The notes under the pieces are model-generated. The model made no database searches. It saw only the letters and a program-made list of their open reading frames with translations, and was not told the origin of the DNA. A DNA stretch of 64,000 nt. Origin: Prillingera fragicola (taxonomy: Eukaryota > Basidiomycota > Tremellomycetes > Trichosporonales > Trichosporonaceae). Made by a program: the position numbers and the translations under genes. Position 1 is the first letter of the stretch, and every line of letters begins with the position of its first letter. The stretch is taken from contig BEDY01000003.1 of assembly GCA_002335605.1 (NCBI GenBank), positions 496,001 to 560,000 of the forward strand, given 5' to 3'. Below are positions 10,861-22,445 of this stretch, one piece after another.

Positions 10861-11954
10861 CTATCGTTGCTTCTCATCGGCACGCGCAAACATGATGAGG
10901 GGTAGGACACACAATTTAATGCCAACTGAAATGGTGACAATAACCCAACTTGTGCTGTACCTGTGCATGGCAGCACCAATAAAACTGCCACCAAGCATGG
11001 CAATAATGTAGTAAAGCCGGCGGTTGCGTCCCGTAGCTTTCTTGTTGGTCATGCCCGCAAACAAGAACGGGTCAGACACAAAGTCGACAAACGTCGAGGT
11101 CATCGGCGCAGTGGGCAGTTCCTGGCACGAGCTTTGGCGGGCCATCGCGACCTGCGCGCCAGACATGGAGGCGAAGAGGAAGAGCACGACCCACTCGTGC
11201 TTGGCGCCAAGAGCTAGGGCCGGTGGGCCATGCGGTGAGAGGAAAATAGCGGCGAGGACCATGAGGATGGTCTGGATGAAGACCGAGACGAGGAGCCACA
11301 GCCGCCGGCGGACGCCTGGGAGATTAGCATTTGGCTACGCAGTGGCACAGTAGACTCACCAAACCAGTGGCCAATGTGGCCAAAGATGAAGGCAAAGCCG
11401 AGAAAGCCGCCTAGACTGACTCCCGTGAGCAGGACGAGGACTTTACGAGTGCCAACGGCGGCGACGGTGAGGAGAATCGCGTTACCTGTCTGATTGGACG
11501 CAAAGGTGCTAAAGTCGGCATAGGTAGTGGCATCGAGGAGACTGAAGATGTCAGTGCACCAAACTTGCATGCATGGCGGGGAGACTTACCCAGTGGCAAG
11601 TGCTTGTGTGACAAGCGCGGGTACGAGCGCGGATGTGGCGACATCCTCCATCGCCCAACGCTCCCATCCTTTCTTCCACGGTCTTGTCAAGAACTCGGCC
11701 GTTCCTCCTTCCTCGTCTCCGATACGTTTTCGTACCAGAGCTTGATCTTTCTGGCTGGAACAGAGAGGAGGGGCAGTTGTGCCGTCGAGGCTGACAGGTG
11801 GTTCTTTTGCTGTAGCCGCCACAACCACTTTCTCGGTGTCAATCTCTACGACTGCTGTTGCTGCCGACGACTCGGTGATGGCATCGTCGTTTCCTGAGTC
11901 TGCACGCCAACAGGCACAAGGACGTTCCGGTGCGGGCTCTGTATACCGGCGCAT
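10861..11954 (-). CDS. DUF1275 (YoaK-like) multi-pass membrane protein
   Basis: Three exons (11590-11954, 11360-11541 and 10861-11315) encode about 333 aa. A polar N-terminal 110 residues (start MRRYTEPAPERP) is followed by about six hydrophobic segments. The first conserved block reads LLDATTYADFSTFASNQTGN, the DUF1275 hallmark in which an aromatic/polar stretch precedes NxTGN. Later helices include VLVLLTGVSLGGFLGFAFIF and VIVTISVGIKLCVLPLIMF. DUF1275 proteins are common in bacteria and in filamentous and yeast fungi; their substrate is unknown, and a transporter role is only assumed from topology. The intron phases join cleanly. The protein ends in a short polar tail (ARADEKQR). Confidence 0.85.
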
Positions 11955-12607
11955 GGTGTGGGAAGGGGGAGGGGGAAGGGGGTGGAGCGGGCAGATCTGC
12001 GAGCAACGAGGGTACGAGATGTGGGCAAGTGGTCAGTGTCTGATGTGAATGAACGACAAGCGAGTATATAGATCCAGCGAAATGCAGATACTCAGTGCCC
12101 CACCCAGTGATTCCAACAGGAGTGCCCACCCGTTCGTTATGAGGTTGGGAATGGAGGGTCGGACAGGTCGGCGACCCCCCTGGGTTGGGACTTGGCGGCG
12201 AATACCGATGAAGGTATGCGGCGACCTCATCTGCGCCGTTCTGCCTGGACACTGGTCTCCTCCTGCCCGGGCGCGTCGGCTCGGGGGCTCGGTATTCTAA
12301 CATCTGGGCTGCAATCTGGAAGCTGGGACATTGAGGTTGGAATAGTTGAGAGTAGCGATTCGTGATAAGAACAGCCCGCGGATTTGCCCGATCCGGCAGG
12401 TGACAGCGATACATCCGTCAACTCTCCGCGTGTGCCTGGTTCAGCACAGGCAACGGCCGTTTAATGATGCTTGGGTTGATTGTTGACAGTATTCATGCAT
12501 GCTTCAAATATCAGTCCTCATGGTAGGGAATACGGTTAGCAGCGGACGGCGAGACTATCTGAAGCAAGATCTTCCGATATCATCAAAATCCTTCTTTCTT
12601 AACAGGT
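11955..12607. other. Upstream region of the DUF1275 gene
   Basis: This 650 bp stretch lies between the start of the DUF1275 gene and the stop of the first GST, both on the minus strand. A long minus frame crosses it, but its composition is Pro/His/Ser-rich, it resembles no family and it overlaps the real first exon. I see pyrimidine/purine-biased tracts (GGGGGAGGGGGAAGGGGG near 11963) that fit a promoter or leader, and no further gene. Confidence 0.45.
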
Positions 12608-13439
12608 TCACAGCTTCGCCTGGCCCTTCTCCTCCTTGGCAATGCGCTCCATTGCACGCTTGAACCCAGGCCGAGCAGCAACGCGGTCGACCCAAGCCAT
12701 TGTCGCAGGGCCGAGGGTGAAGGTGCCCTTACGGCCGCCCGTGGCGAGAGAGTTCAAACCAAACTCCATCATGAACTGTTTCGCGTCAACTTTACCCATA
12801 ACAGCAACAAAGCCCCACTCACGTCACCCTCGCCGAGCTCGTCGGTGCCCGAGAACCACGTGTTCTTGCTGAGAAACCTTTCCACCTCAGCCAGAGCTGA
12901 TTGAATGACACCACCCGTAGCCTGTCCAAAGAACGTGGCAACAGCGGCCGCACCTCGCTTCTCGTCGTCGTTCATGGGGCCGCCGTTTTTGCCGCCGCGA
13001 GCTGCTAGTCCCTTGACGCCGAGCTGGGCCATCTTGGCGGCTTGCAAGTTCAGCATCATGGTTCCTTCAGAGTAATGCGACCAGAACGTGGAGTCTGAAG
13101 AGGGGGTGGTTTCAATTCCGCTGCCCGGCTTGGCAAATTTGGTGATCAACTCGTGCACGATGGCACCGGACTCGACGTATACCTTGCCGTCAATGTCAAG
13201 TGCAGGTGCCTATTACAGTCAGTTCTATACCTGTCGCGCTTCTGCCAAGCTGGTGGCTTGCTACGGGTCCCTTCACATACCTTACCCAGCGCGTGGACAT
13301 CCTTGAGCGACTTGGGGCCGCCTCCAGCCGGCACGCGGTAGTGCACTTTGAGATCATAGGGAACACCAAGCTCCTCCAGGAGCCACACAATGCGTTCCGA
13401 CCGCGAAACGTTGAGATGGTGAAGGGTAATGCGAGGCAT
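12608..13439 (-). CDS. Glutathione S-transferase (copy A of an inverted pair)
   Basis: Three exons (13281-13439, 12823-13209 and 12608-12775) give about 237 aa, the usual GST length. The thioredoxin-like N-domain begins MPRITLHHLNVSRSERIVWL. It contains the cis-Pro segment (APALDIDGKVYVESGAIVHE), where Glu-Ser-Gly is the glutathione gamma-glutamyl contact. The helical C-domain includes STFWSHYSEGTMM and a last exon ending RPGFKRAMERIAKEEKGQAKL. It closely resembles fungal cytosolic GSTs of the Ure2p/GTT group. The enzymes join glutathione to electrophiles or reduce peroxides. The neighbour at 13832-14605 is a paralogue in opposite orientation with the same two intron positions, so the pair arose by inverted duplication (inference). 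Confidence 0.92.
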
Positions 13440-13831
13440 TGTAGGAGGGGGATTTGAATCAGATAAGCAGAGGTTTGGGCAACAGAGAAAGTTGATTGAG
13501 CTGCTTGCAATACAATTAAATGACGTGAACTCGTAGCCGGTGCATTCGCCGAGAAGCCAAGCACCACCAAGCACTTGCCGATGGAGCGTCCATAGATTTA
13601 CCAGCTTCATGCACATAAAGGGCACGGGCATGCACACTGCACGGCATGGCGTCCCACGCGTGCAGCAAGAACGACGGATGGCCTGGAAGATGGAAGACCA
13701 TGGCCGTCTCAGTAATCGGCCATGGCCGAAGAGCCAGTTTCCGGTTCCGCAATTGCCGGACCGTCCACCACTCCACTTCTTTGCACAATCGTCTGATCAA
13801 CGTTACCAAGTACTCACCTGCTCACCTCACA
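13440..13831. promoter_or_regulatory. Shared divergent promoter of the GST pair
   Basis: This 392 bp stretch separates the two GST starts. It contains a TGACGTGA half-CRE-like sequence near 13520 and is otherwise without clear elements. The head-to-head layout suggests that both GST genes could share stress-responsive control (inference). Confidence 0.5.
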
Positions 13832-14605
13832 ATGTCAAAAGTTGTCGTGCACCACCTCGCCTTCTCGCGCTCAGACCGCATCCTGTGGCTCCTCGAAGAG
13901 CTCAATGTGCCATACGAGCTCAAGGTCCACACGCGCGGCAAGAGCGGCTTCGCCGACAGCATTACCGTCTCCCCACTCGGCAAGGTGAATACCGACATCA
14001 AACAGCTACTGACAAGCAGGTCCCTATCCTCGAGGCCGACGGGCGTGTTATCACCGAGTCGGGTGCGATCATCAACCATCTCTTGACGACCTACGCGAAA
14101 CCCGGCAGCGGTCTCGAGAACCCACCCTCGCGCGACTCAATCTTCTGGTCCCACTTCTCCGAGGGCACACTCATGGTCAACATGCAGGCTGCCCTCGTGT
14201 CGTTTGCTGGCGCGCGTAACATTATGGGCGGTCTTGATGGACCCAAGCCGTCCGAGGAGGAGACCAAGGGTATTACCCGCCACAACGAGTGGATGCAGGC
14301 GCACGCCCAAAAGAATGTCAACAAGGCGCTTGCCGAGGTTGAGGAGTTCCTTGGCAAGAATGAATGGTTCTCGGGGTCCAAGGACATTGGAGAGGGTGAC
14401 GTGAGTTTTAGACGCGTCTCTCGCGCTAACATGACAGTTCATGATGTCCTGGGTCCTCAACTTTATCGCGTACGCGGGCCGGCGTCGTGTGTACCAGATC
14501 GGTCCCAAGACAGTCGCCTGGGTTGACCGGATGCGCAGCCGTCCCGCGTACAAGCGTGCCATGGACCGCGTTAAGCAGACTATGAACGCACAGGCGAAGC
14601 TTTGA
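13832..14605 (+). CDS. Glutathione S-transferase (copy B of an inverted pair)
   Basis: Three exons (13832-13984, 14020-14400 and 14438-14605) give about 233 aa. The N-domain starts MSKVVVHHLAFSRSDRILWL, followed by the glutathione-contact segment (VPILEADGRVITESGAIINH). The C-domain carries SIFWSHFSEGTLMVN and ends RPAYKRAMDRVKQTMNAQAKL. Both introns fall at the same codons as in copy A (after LGK and after EGD), and the last exon is exactly 168 nt in both. The two copies align along their length but are clearly diverged, so the duplication is not recent. Substrate preference cannot be read from sequence. A longer open frame upstream of 13832 in this frame is not needed for the GST fold. Confidence 0.92.
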
Positions 14606-14751
14606 GGGATGGAATGGAGTCATGTAGAGATCTTGGGCAGTGTAAGAACAAGCGATGTATCCGTCACATTGGTAATCAGTTCTGCTAGCCAGTGTGTGGC
14701 AACGATATGCATGGACAACCTTCATGGTACAACTCGATTTCTTTCAGTACA

Positions 14752-17071
14752 CTACCCCACAGCACGAAGCTTCTCCTCGCCGGCAAACTTGAGGTGTTCA
14801 TCCGCCCTTGGCGCCTCTCCGATGGCCTTCTTACCGCTATTCTCTGCGTCCATGGCCTCCTGGAAGGCGTGGCGCTGGCCGCGTGAGAAGTAATGGGCAG
14901 GCTCTTCTCCACGGACAGCCGCCGCCGTAATCAGACAGTGGCGTACACCCTGCTTCGTCAACAGCTGTCGAAATGGCGTGAACGTAAACTTACAGATCCC
15001 GGCACCTCGAACATGGCATCAACAAGAATCTCCTCCAGGACACCACGCAGACCACGCGCACCTCCGCCACGGTCCAAGCCCTCCTGAGCAATCGCCTGGA
15101 GCGCCATGTGCGTGAAGCCGAGCTCAGACCCGTAGCGCTGGAACAGCGCCTTATATTGCTTGATCAACGCGTTACGGGGCTCGGTGAGAATGCGGATCAG
15201 ATCCTCAATGGCGAGCGGATGCAGGGAGGACAAAATAGGCAGACGTCCTAAGAACTCGGGGATGAGACCATAGTTCTTCAGGTCAACGGTCGACGGCTTG
15301 AGAGTTCCAGTTGGGATGGGTCCCGACAAGGGAGCTCCAAAGCCAATTGACTGCTGTGAGCTCGAGCAGCCCGGAGGTCACTCACTCCCTTTCCAAGACG
15401 CCTGGCTACGATGTCGTCAAGTCCGACAAAGGCGCCAGATAGGATGAACAGAATGTTGCTCGTATCCACCGAGAACGTGTCGCCTTTGTTGGCTGCAATG
15501 TGAGCTAAACCCTACAACGGTGGCTTACCTGGACCGCCGCCGCCGCTGAATCCTGGAAGACCTTCTCTCACGCCCTTTTTGCCTGGGGCCGCACCAAAGG
15601 TCCTGTTCATGGGGTTGTTAGGATCCCAAGGGGGAGGCTCATTGGACGAAGCCTCAGCCTTGGGGCCAGATGGCCTGGAACCAGCGGGACTGCCACCCGA
15701 GCTGTGGGATGACCCACCCGAAGGAGGCGTAGAGACAATGGGCGGAGCCTTCGCGGAAAGGGTCACAGTTGTGCCTTCCAAAATACGCAAAAGAGCCTGC
15801 TGGACACCCTCGCCACCAACATCACGCCCTCCGCCCCAAGTACCAAACTCATTGCCACCGCGACGGGCAAGTTTGTCGACCTCGTCGACATGAACAATGC
15901 CAACCCTAGTCCTGTCAGCTTGTTTCCGTAAGCGAGACTTACTCTGCGCGGGCAACATCATAGTCTGCTGCCTGTAGCAAGCGCAGAATGCAACTTTCTA
16001 CATCCTCGCCAACGTCTACCGGTCAGTTGATGTCGAGCGGAGGCACTCACATCCTGCCTGAGTGTATGTTGTCGCGTCGCATGAACTGCTGTCAGCCAAG
16101 CTTGTGACAGGTCACATACATGAAAGGTACGTCCAAAGCCCGAGCCAGAGTCTTGGCCATCAATGTCTTACCGGTGCCAGTCGGCCCGCTGAGTTGTAAG
16201 CTACCATTCAGTTCCACAACACTTACACCATGAGTACATTGCTCTTCTCCACCACAACGTCCAAGTCCTCCATGCGGCCGCCATTGACGGCTTCCTCAAG
16301 TTCGGCGACACGACGAGCCCGCGCAGCATCCTCCAATCGCCGAGCTTCTGTACGTTTATCCTCTTCGTCCTTCTTCTTGCTAGGCACCTTCTCTTGCACG
16401 GCTGTGTTGTCGATACTCGCCTTAGCTTTGTTGTCCACACTCGCCATAGCGGCGGCGTTTGCGTCACGGACGGAGAGCCCCCCCCTGCCAAGAAGTGTTG
16501 GGGGCCGACGGGAGTCAAAGTAGCCATCGCCACGAGCTGGAAGCGTTAGATTAGAACCATCTGATGATCTTTCCACTCACCCCACTTTTCCTCGCGGGAG
16601 AGTAGATCGTGTGTCTTGGTGGGGTCGGAGCCGTCCTCTGCTCCGACCACACGGGTGGCGTCCCCCCGGCCATTGGCCTGCTCGAAGTCTGCCTCAAAGT
16701 CCCAGGCGAGACGATCTCCTGGCTTTCCATCGTCTGGTGAAGAACTGGGCGCAGCCGCATCGCTGGCCGCGCCTTGCTGCGGCGACGCGAGCTTGGGTTC
16801 AATGCGGCGATAGTGATTGAATACACTTGGAGACGTTAGTGCACAACAACAGCACCGCTACCACTCACGCTACCGAGAGAGTCTTCTTGGCTGCTTCCTG
16901 GCCAATAATGTACTGAGACAAATGGTTGTACAGCTAGTAATGGTCAGCTCACAATGGTGCGACGCCACTCACGTCTTTCGGGGAACGCGTTGGGGTGCTC
17001 GCTGTGGAGCTCCAGCGCATGCCCAGCCTGGCGGCTGTGAACCGCAACCTAATGCGTGTCCTGAAAGGCAT
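14752..17071 (-). CDS. MCX1: Mitochondrial ClpX-type AAA+ unfoldase (Mcx1)
   Basis: About ten exons. The start at 17071 gives a basic, Ser/Thr/Arg-rich presequence ([20 protein letters not shown]). The ClpX core begins [20 protein letters not shown], then continues [12 protein letters not shown]. The Walker A is GPTGTGKT (around 16165) and the Walker B is [16 protein letters not shown] (around 15880). The sensor/arginine-finger region follows ([18 protein letters not shown]). The C-terminal small domain ends EEKLRAVG. No N-terminal zinc-binding domain is present, as in fungal Mcx1. A Lys/Glu/Arg-rich insert (around 16240-16520) lies between the first helices and Walker A. A Gly/Pro/Ser-rich insert (around 15540-15760) follows the Walker B region. 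Yeast Mcx1 unfolds selected matrix proteins and activates 5-aminolevulinate synthase; the same role here is inference. Confidence 0.9.
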
Positions 17072-17566
17072 GATGATACTGTGTGAGGGTATGATGAAGG
17101 AGATTGTACAATGCGGCTTGGTGATGAGACCGAGTCGCGATGCAACGCGCAGTGTGGGGAAGACATCGACTCGGTTGCTCATCACGCGCGGGGCACGGCC
17201 GGCGGGCGTACCCGTGGAGTGGAGGTGGCGACACGAGTGGTGCGACCGTGGGATAGTGTCGGAGAAGATGTCACGTGGTTTGAATGGACGACTTGCAGCC
17301 GGCTCTGACAGTGATCTACGCCGCTTCCTTTCGACAACCTTGGAACGCTCTTGTTTAATCTCATCCATCCTCGGCATACCACATCCTACTCGGCTTTAGA
17401 TCGTAGAGCTTTCTCTTCCCCATTCACCCAGCACCGCCGAGCTCTGGCATCAAACCTTTTTTCCAGCTTCTCTCACGACTTGGAACGAGCCCACCAGTTA
17501 TCGCAATCCGCATCCCTCCCATTGTCAAGCACCACTCGCCTTCTACCCGCGCAGCGGCTCTTCATC
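17072..17566. promoter_or_regulatory. Divergent promoter between MCX1 and RPD3
   Basis: This 495 bp stretch lies between two divergent starts. The RPD3 frame is open upstream to an ATG at 17351, which would add 72 residues (Ser-rich, no domain). CT-rich tracts near 17400-17530 look like a leader. No RNA gene or repeat is seen. Confidence 0.5.
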
Positions 17567-19837
17567 ATGGCTTTCGAGTATCAGGCAGGCGATGCCATGG
17601 TCAAGACCCAGGTCGCGCCTATGGACACTACCGATCTTGGCAATCCCAATCGGTCAAACCGTCGAGTAGCTTAGTGAGTGGCTCTTGCACTCGAGAGACT
17701 GTGGCGTTTTTGCTGACCATCTCTAGCTTCTATGATCGTGCGTTCTTTTCCACTCCCAATCATTTTTCTAACGTATGCAGACGATGTCGGAAACTACCAC
17801 TTCTTCCTGGGACATCCCATGAAGCCTCATCGCATCAGGATGACCCACAACCTCGTCAGCAATTATGGCCTCTGCGATGAGGACGAGTACGACGCGCCAG
17901 AGTTGGGTGGCGAGGGTGTCCGCGCCGTCAACAACTTCACCGCTGGCATGGACCCCGAGATCGTCGAGGCTGCTCAGTGGGAAAACCGCATCATGAACGG
18001 GCCACGCGGCAAGGCTATGCAGGTTTTTGTGAGTCGTGGTTGGATGCGGGCAATGCTGACCACACAGAGGCCACGCAGGGCGACCAAGACCGACATGACC
18101 AAGTTCCACACGGACGAGTACATTGACTTGCTCGAGGCAGTCACCCCCGAGACTGCAGAGGCCATGACTGGTGGCGGTATAAGGTGTACGTGGCTGTGAC
18201 TGTGGTTATCAGGTATCGCTGACATTCATTGTAGGTCTTACCGGAGAGGATTGTCCGGCTTTCGATGGAGTTTTCGAGTTTTGCACAATTTCGGCTGGTG
18301 GCTCATTGGGTGGGTGAAGGCAAAGCTATTTGCAGCTGATATCGCAGGTGCTGCTGAGAAACTCAACTCTGGGCATGCAGACATTGCTGTCAACTGGGCG
18401 GGTGGTCTCCACCACGCTAAGAAGTCGGAAGCCAGTGGTTTCTGTTACGTCAACGACATGTAAGTGTTTCGTTTGCTTATCTGCTGACATGCAGCGTCCT
18501 TGGTATTCTTGAGCTGCTTCGTATCCACCCCCGCGTGCTGTACATCGACGTCGATGTGCATCATGGTGATGGTGTCGAGGAGGCCTTCTACACGACGGAC
18601 CGTGTCATGACCTGCTCTTTCCACCGTTTTGGAGAGTTTTTCCCCGGAACTGGTGATGTCCGCGTGAGTAGACTGGAAATTCTATCAGAGGTGGCCATCT
18701 GACAGATTCCAGGACCAAGGCATCAAACGTGGCAAGGGCTACGCTGTCAACGTTCCTCTCCGCGACGGCATCACCGACGCTTCGTACCACACCATCTTCA
18801 AACCCGTGCGTTTTCCATTAGCTTTGAAGCAAGTATCTGACGTAAACAGGTCATCTCGAAAATCATTGAGACGTTCCGCCCTGGCGCCATTGTCTTGCAA
18901 ATGGGCGCCGACTCTTTGTCAGGCGACAAGCTGGGTGGTTTCAACATGACTCTGGAGGGACACGCAGAGTGTGCTCGTTACGTTCGCAGCTTCAACATCC
19001 CAGTCATGATGGTTGGCGGAGGTGGTTACACCATCAAGAATGTCTCCAAGGCATGGTGCAAGGAGACCGCGATCATGTGTGGCCAGGAACTTCCCGAGGA
19101 CCTGCCTTACAACCGATAGTATGTTCCAAAGCACTTGCTGAGAGCCACACGACGCTAACCAACTACAGCATGGAGTACTTTGGACCGCGCTACAAGTTGG
19201 AAGTTCTTCCGACTAATGTGGAGGACCACAACCCACCAGAGTACCTGGAGGCGCTCAGGAAACAAATCTTTGAGAACCTGCGCGAGCTCCCTCACGCGCC
19301 TAGTGTTCAGATGCGTCAGGTCTCGGGCAAGCCGCTTTCCCGTCACGTTGGTATCAGCAAGGATGACGACTCTGACCCGGACAACGACCTGGAAAAGCGG
19401 ATCAAGAGTAAGTGCCAATCTGATGGGCAGGTGCTGATTGTGATTCAGAAATCTACCGCCAGGGTGCTAATGGCGCGAACTCGGACTCGGACTCGGACTC
19501 TGATGTGGACGCAAGTGTTCGTCCGAACCGCAACCGCCGCCAGGGAGGATTATCGCTGCGCCCCAACCCTCGTGCCCGGGTCAACGGCTTCCCTTCATCC
19601 AAGCGCCAGCCATCCTCATCACCGGAGGGTGACGAGTGCGAGGGACGGAAGAAGCGCACTTTTTTCGCCGCTCGTACCAACGACAGCGCCTGGGACCCCA
19701 TTTCCTTGCTCAACGGTGGCATTCCGGCCACAAATGGCCTCGTCAATGGTGTCAAGCCCAAGCTCTTTGGCGGTATTCCAGAGACTTGGAACGTTGGGCG
19801 AACGAGTCGTGCAGGCAGTCCGATGAGTGTTGTTTGA
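17567..19837 (+). CDS. RPD3: Class I histone deacetylase, Rpd3 type
   Basis: About nine exons, including an 11-nt exon (17729-17739) that restores YFYDHDVGNYHF at the start of the deacetylase domain. The catalytic region shows the His-His pair ([19 protein letters not shown]), the zinc ligands in [14 protein letters not shown], the [16 protein letters not shown] stretch and the active-site Tyr loop ([18 protein letters not shown]). The C-terminal 180 residues are disordered and carry a Ser-Asp run ([10 protein letters not shown]). Rpd3 deacetylates histone H3/H4 tails in Sin3-type repressor complexes. A charged segment of about 45 residues (from DEDEYDAPE to RGKAM) interrupts the usual link between NYGL and the RPRxATK segment. 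I chose the start at 17567 (MAFEYQAGD). An upstream in-frame ATG at 17351 exists. MCX1 is divergent on the left and the nucleoporin gene follows on the right. Confidence 0.92.
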
Positions 19838-19979
19838 GTGGCGTAGGGTCTGGCACGCACAGGTCGTGTGCTCTTCCGTACAGTTTTGTATCACCAAGTG
19901 CATGTTACCAGTTCCAAGTCCTCGTGTGGAGGAGGGCAAAATGTTGCACGCCTATAGGGCATTGCGCGGTTAATTAGGT

Positions 19980-22270
19980 GTGCCATTTCAGGCACCGATG
20001 TCATCCTTGCCACCAATCCACCAACAATCGACCAGCCGTATCAAAAGCAATAACTCCTATCAGTCGCTCTTGTTCCAACAGACTAGCTTCAGCAACATTG
20101 ACATGCGCGGCGGAGGGCGCTTTTCAAACACAAACACTACCCCTCTGGGGCAGCGTCCAGATGCCCTCAAGTATCAGTTCAAGTGAGTATCTGCCATGAA
20201 TTGAAACCAATATTGCGACACTACTAACCTTTAAGCGCTGATCTCTTGCGTACCGAGCTCGGCCCAGAACGTCCACAATGGCAGTGCTCGACCTTTGGTG
20301 CAGCCAAGTATGAACCGAATCTTGTCGGCACCGATACATCGTTTGAAGAGCTCCGATGGCGAGGGTACCAGGCTCTAAAGGCTGGGACGATGGACCAATA
20401 CATCCGCGAGGAGGCTCAGCTCGTCGATTCGTCCAAGGCTACACTCGACAACGCTCTCAGCAACATCCCCCTGATGGTGCGCACAGCAGAAAAGCTGCAC
20501 GATGCGCGGTACCCCAACGGCGCGCAACCTGGGAGTGACAGGCCGGCCAACTTTAAGGAGGCAGATGTCCTTGCGAGCATCGGCGGTGCATCACAGCCGG
20601 CAACTGGCGGAGGGTTCGGGCAGAGTGCGTTTAGCTCTGGCTCAGGCTCTGGATCCAGTGCATTTGGCACCAAGCCCGCCTTTGGACAGCCGGCGTCAGG
20701 CAGCGCTTTTGGGGGCGGGCCGACACAAGCTGGAGGCGCTTTTGGCCAGAGCTCATTTGGAGCCAAACCAGCCGCGACATCAGCGTTCGGTTCCTCGGCC
20801 TTTGGATCTTCTTCAAAACCAGCCTTTGGACAGACTGCTGGTTCTTCGGGCAGCGCGTTTGGCGCCAGCCCGGGCGCAGGATCTGCCTTTGGCGGTGCCT
20901 CGACCGCGGCCGGCAGTAGCACGTTTGGCGCCTCTGCGTTTGGCCAGAAGCCCGCCGGATCGAGTGCGTTTGGCCAGAGTGCGTTTGGATCGGGAAGCTC
21001 GTCTGCACCAGCCTCATCTTTCGGGAGCAGCGGCTTTGGCGCCAAGGCCGCTGTGGCAACATCAGCATTCGGCACTGGATCGACGACTACACCGGCCTCT
21101 GGCTCTGCATTTGGGCAGACGTCCGCTCCCACTTCTGCCTTTGGCCAGTCTACCTTTGGTCAACCCGCTGGTGGCTCTGCCTTTGGACAATCTGCGTTCG
21201 GTGCCAAGCCCGCGGCCACTGGTTCAGGCTTTGGTCAGCCAGCATTCGGCGCACCGGCTGCTTCTGGATCGGCATTCGGATCGACACCGGCGTCGAGCGC
21301 CTTTGGTAGCACTGCTCAGCCTGCGGCAGCTTCCGCATTTGGGCAGCCGGCGGCGAGATCAGCATTTGGCACGACCCAACCCGCTGCCGGATCGGCCTTC
21401 GGTTCTCAGCCTGCTGCCTCCGGGTCAGCCTTTGGAACATCACAGCCCACACCAGCATCAGCCTTCGGCGCCACCACTCAGCCAGCTGCTGGATCTGCGT
21501 TTGGGTCGTCCTCTACCCCTGCCGCACCAGCATTTGGGTCTACGTCAGCCTCTGCCGCATCGGCATTCGGATCGACTTCCACCCCTGCGGCAGGATCAGC
21601 CTTTGGACAATCAGCGTTTGGCACACCGGCTGCGGCCACCGGCTCTGCTTTCGGCCAGAGTGCATTTGGTAAACCGGCCACCGCGACGGGCAGCGCCTTC
21701 GGTGCTAGTGGCTTTGGAAATAGCGCAGCGGCCAATCCTCCTGCAGCGCCTGTGGCGGCATCTGGAGCATTTGGTACCACCCCTGCAGCAACTACCCCTC
21801 CAGCCGCGACGACCAGCGCTTTTGGGACTGGCAGTGCATTTGGTGCTAAGCCTGCAACTGCAAGTGCCTTTGGACAGGGCGCGGCGACCAGCAGCGCGTT
21901 TGGCCAGCCGGCGGCCACGAGCGCCTTTGCTAAGCCAGCCGCAGCAAGCGCCTTCGGACAGCCTGCCGCCGTGGGAGGCTCTGCCTTTGGAACCGGCAGT
22001 GCGTTCAGTGGAGGTGGCGGTGGTAGCGCGTTTGGCCAGCCCCAACCCACCGGATTTGGCGCGCCAAAACAGGAGACGACAGCTTTCGCTCCCGACGTCG
22101 AAGTACCAGCGGGTTGGTCATATGATGATCCGTGGGCCTGGACACTGCCTGCCCCCGACAACGACGGCGAGGACAAGCTCAGTGACGAGGCCAAGGCCGC
22201 ATTTGAGGCGGACAAGTTTGAGTTTGACAAGATTCCCCTCATGGCGCCTCCCATTGCTCTGCGCGCCTGA
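19980..22270 (+). CDS. FG-repeat nucleoporin, Amo1/Nup42 type
   Basis: Two exons (19980 or 19998 to 20182, and 20236-22270) encode about 740 aa. The N-terminal region contains QWQCSTFGAAKYEPNLVGTD and FEELRWRGYQALKAG, the conserved block of S. pombe Amo1 and related Nup42 proteins. A CCCH zinc finger is not present at the N-terminus. From about 20610 to 22060 the protein is a continuous low-complexity FG domain dominated by SAFG, SxFG and GFG units with Ala/Pro/Ser spacers. The C-terminus is non-repetitive and ends with a short conserved segment (WAWTLPAPD, then FDKIPLMAPP). Nup42-type proteins sit on the cytoplasmic face of the pore and help Dbp5/Gle1 remodel exported mRNPs. The start is uncertain: ATG at 19980 (MPFQAP) or 19998 (MSSLPP). 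Confidence 0.82.
20610..22060 (+). repeat. SAFG/FG-repeat coding array
   Basis: This 1.45 kb coding repeat consists of degenerate units of about 8-15 codons ending in Ala-Phe-Gly or Ser-Phe-Gly, with Gln/Ala/Pro/Ser spacers. The codons for the FG core vary (TTTGG, TTCGG), so the array is not a recent DNA-level expansion. Long open frames on the opposite strand here are composition artefacts. Confidence 0.85.
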
Positions 22271-22445
22271 GGTAGACTAGAACATTGATCTTCCACAATT
22301 ATGTAGCGTAGCACATGCATTTGCATCGGGCATAGGCACCGTATTATGAATTATAGCCGACAACAGGCTCTGTTGACTTCGAGAACTCGGAACACAGTTC
22401 TACGTCCATGACTTTATTTCTTGATATTGTTGGATTTTGCGCAGC

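Noticed and set aside
11839..12414. 191-aa minus frame upstream of the DUF1275 gene
   Set aside because: Pro/His-rich composition, overlaps the true first exon in a different frame, no domain.
19479..19503. GGACTC tandem repeat considered as a microsatellite
   Set aside because: It is the coding Ser-Asp run in the RPD3 tail and is too short to treat as a separate repeat feature.
20416..22326. Long minus-strand open frames (up to 282 aa) opposite the FG nucleoporin
   Set aside because: They mirror the FG repeats in composition (Pro/Asn/Ala-rich) and arise from the biased codons on the coding strand; there are no domains or gene-like start context.
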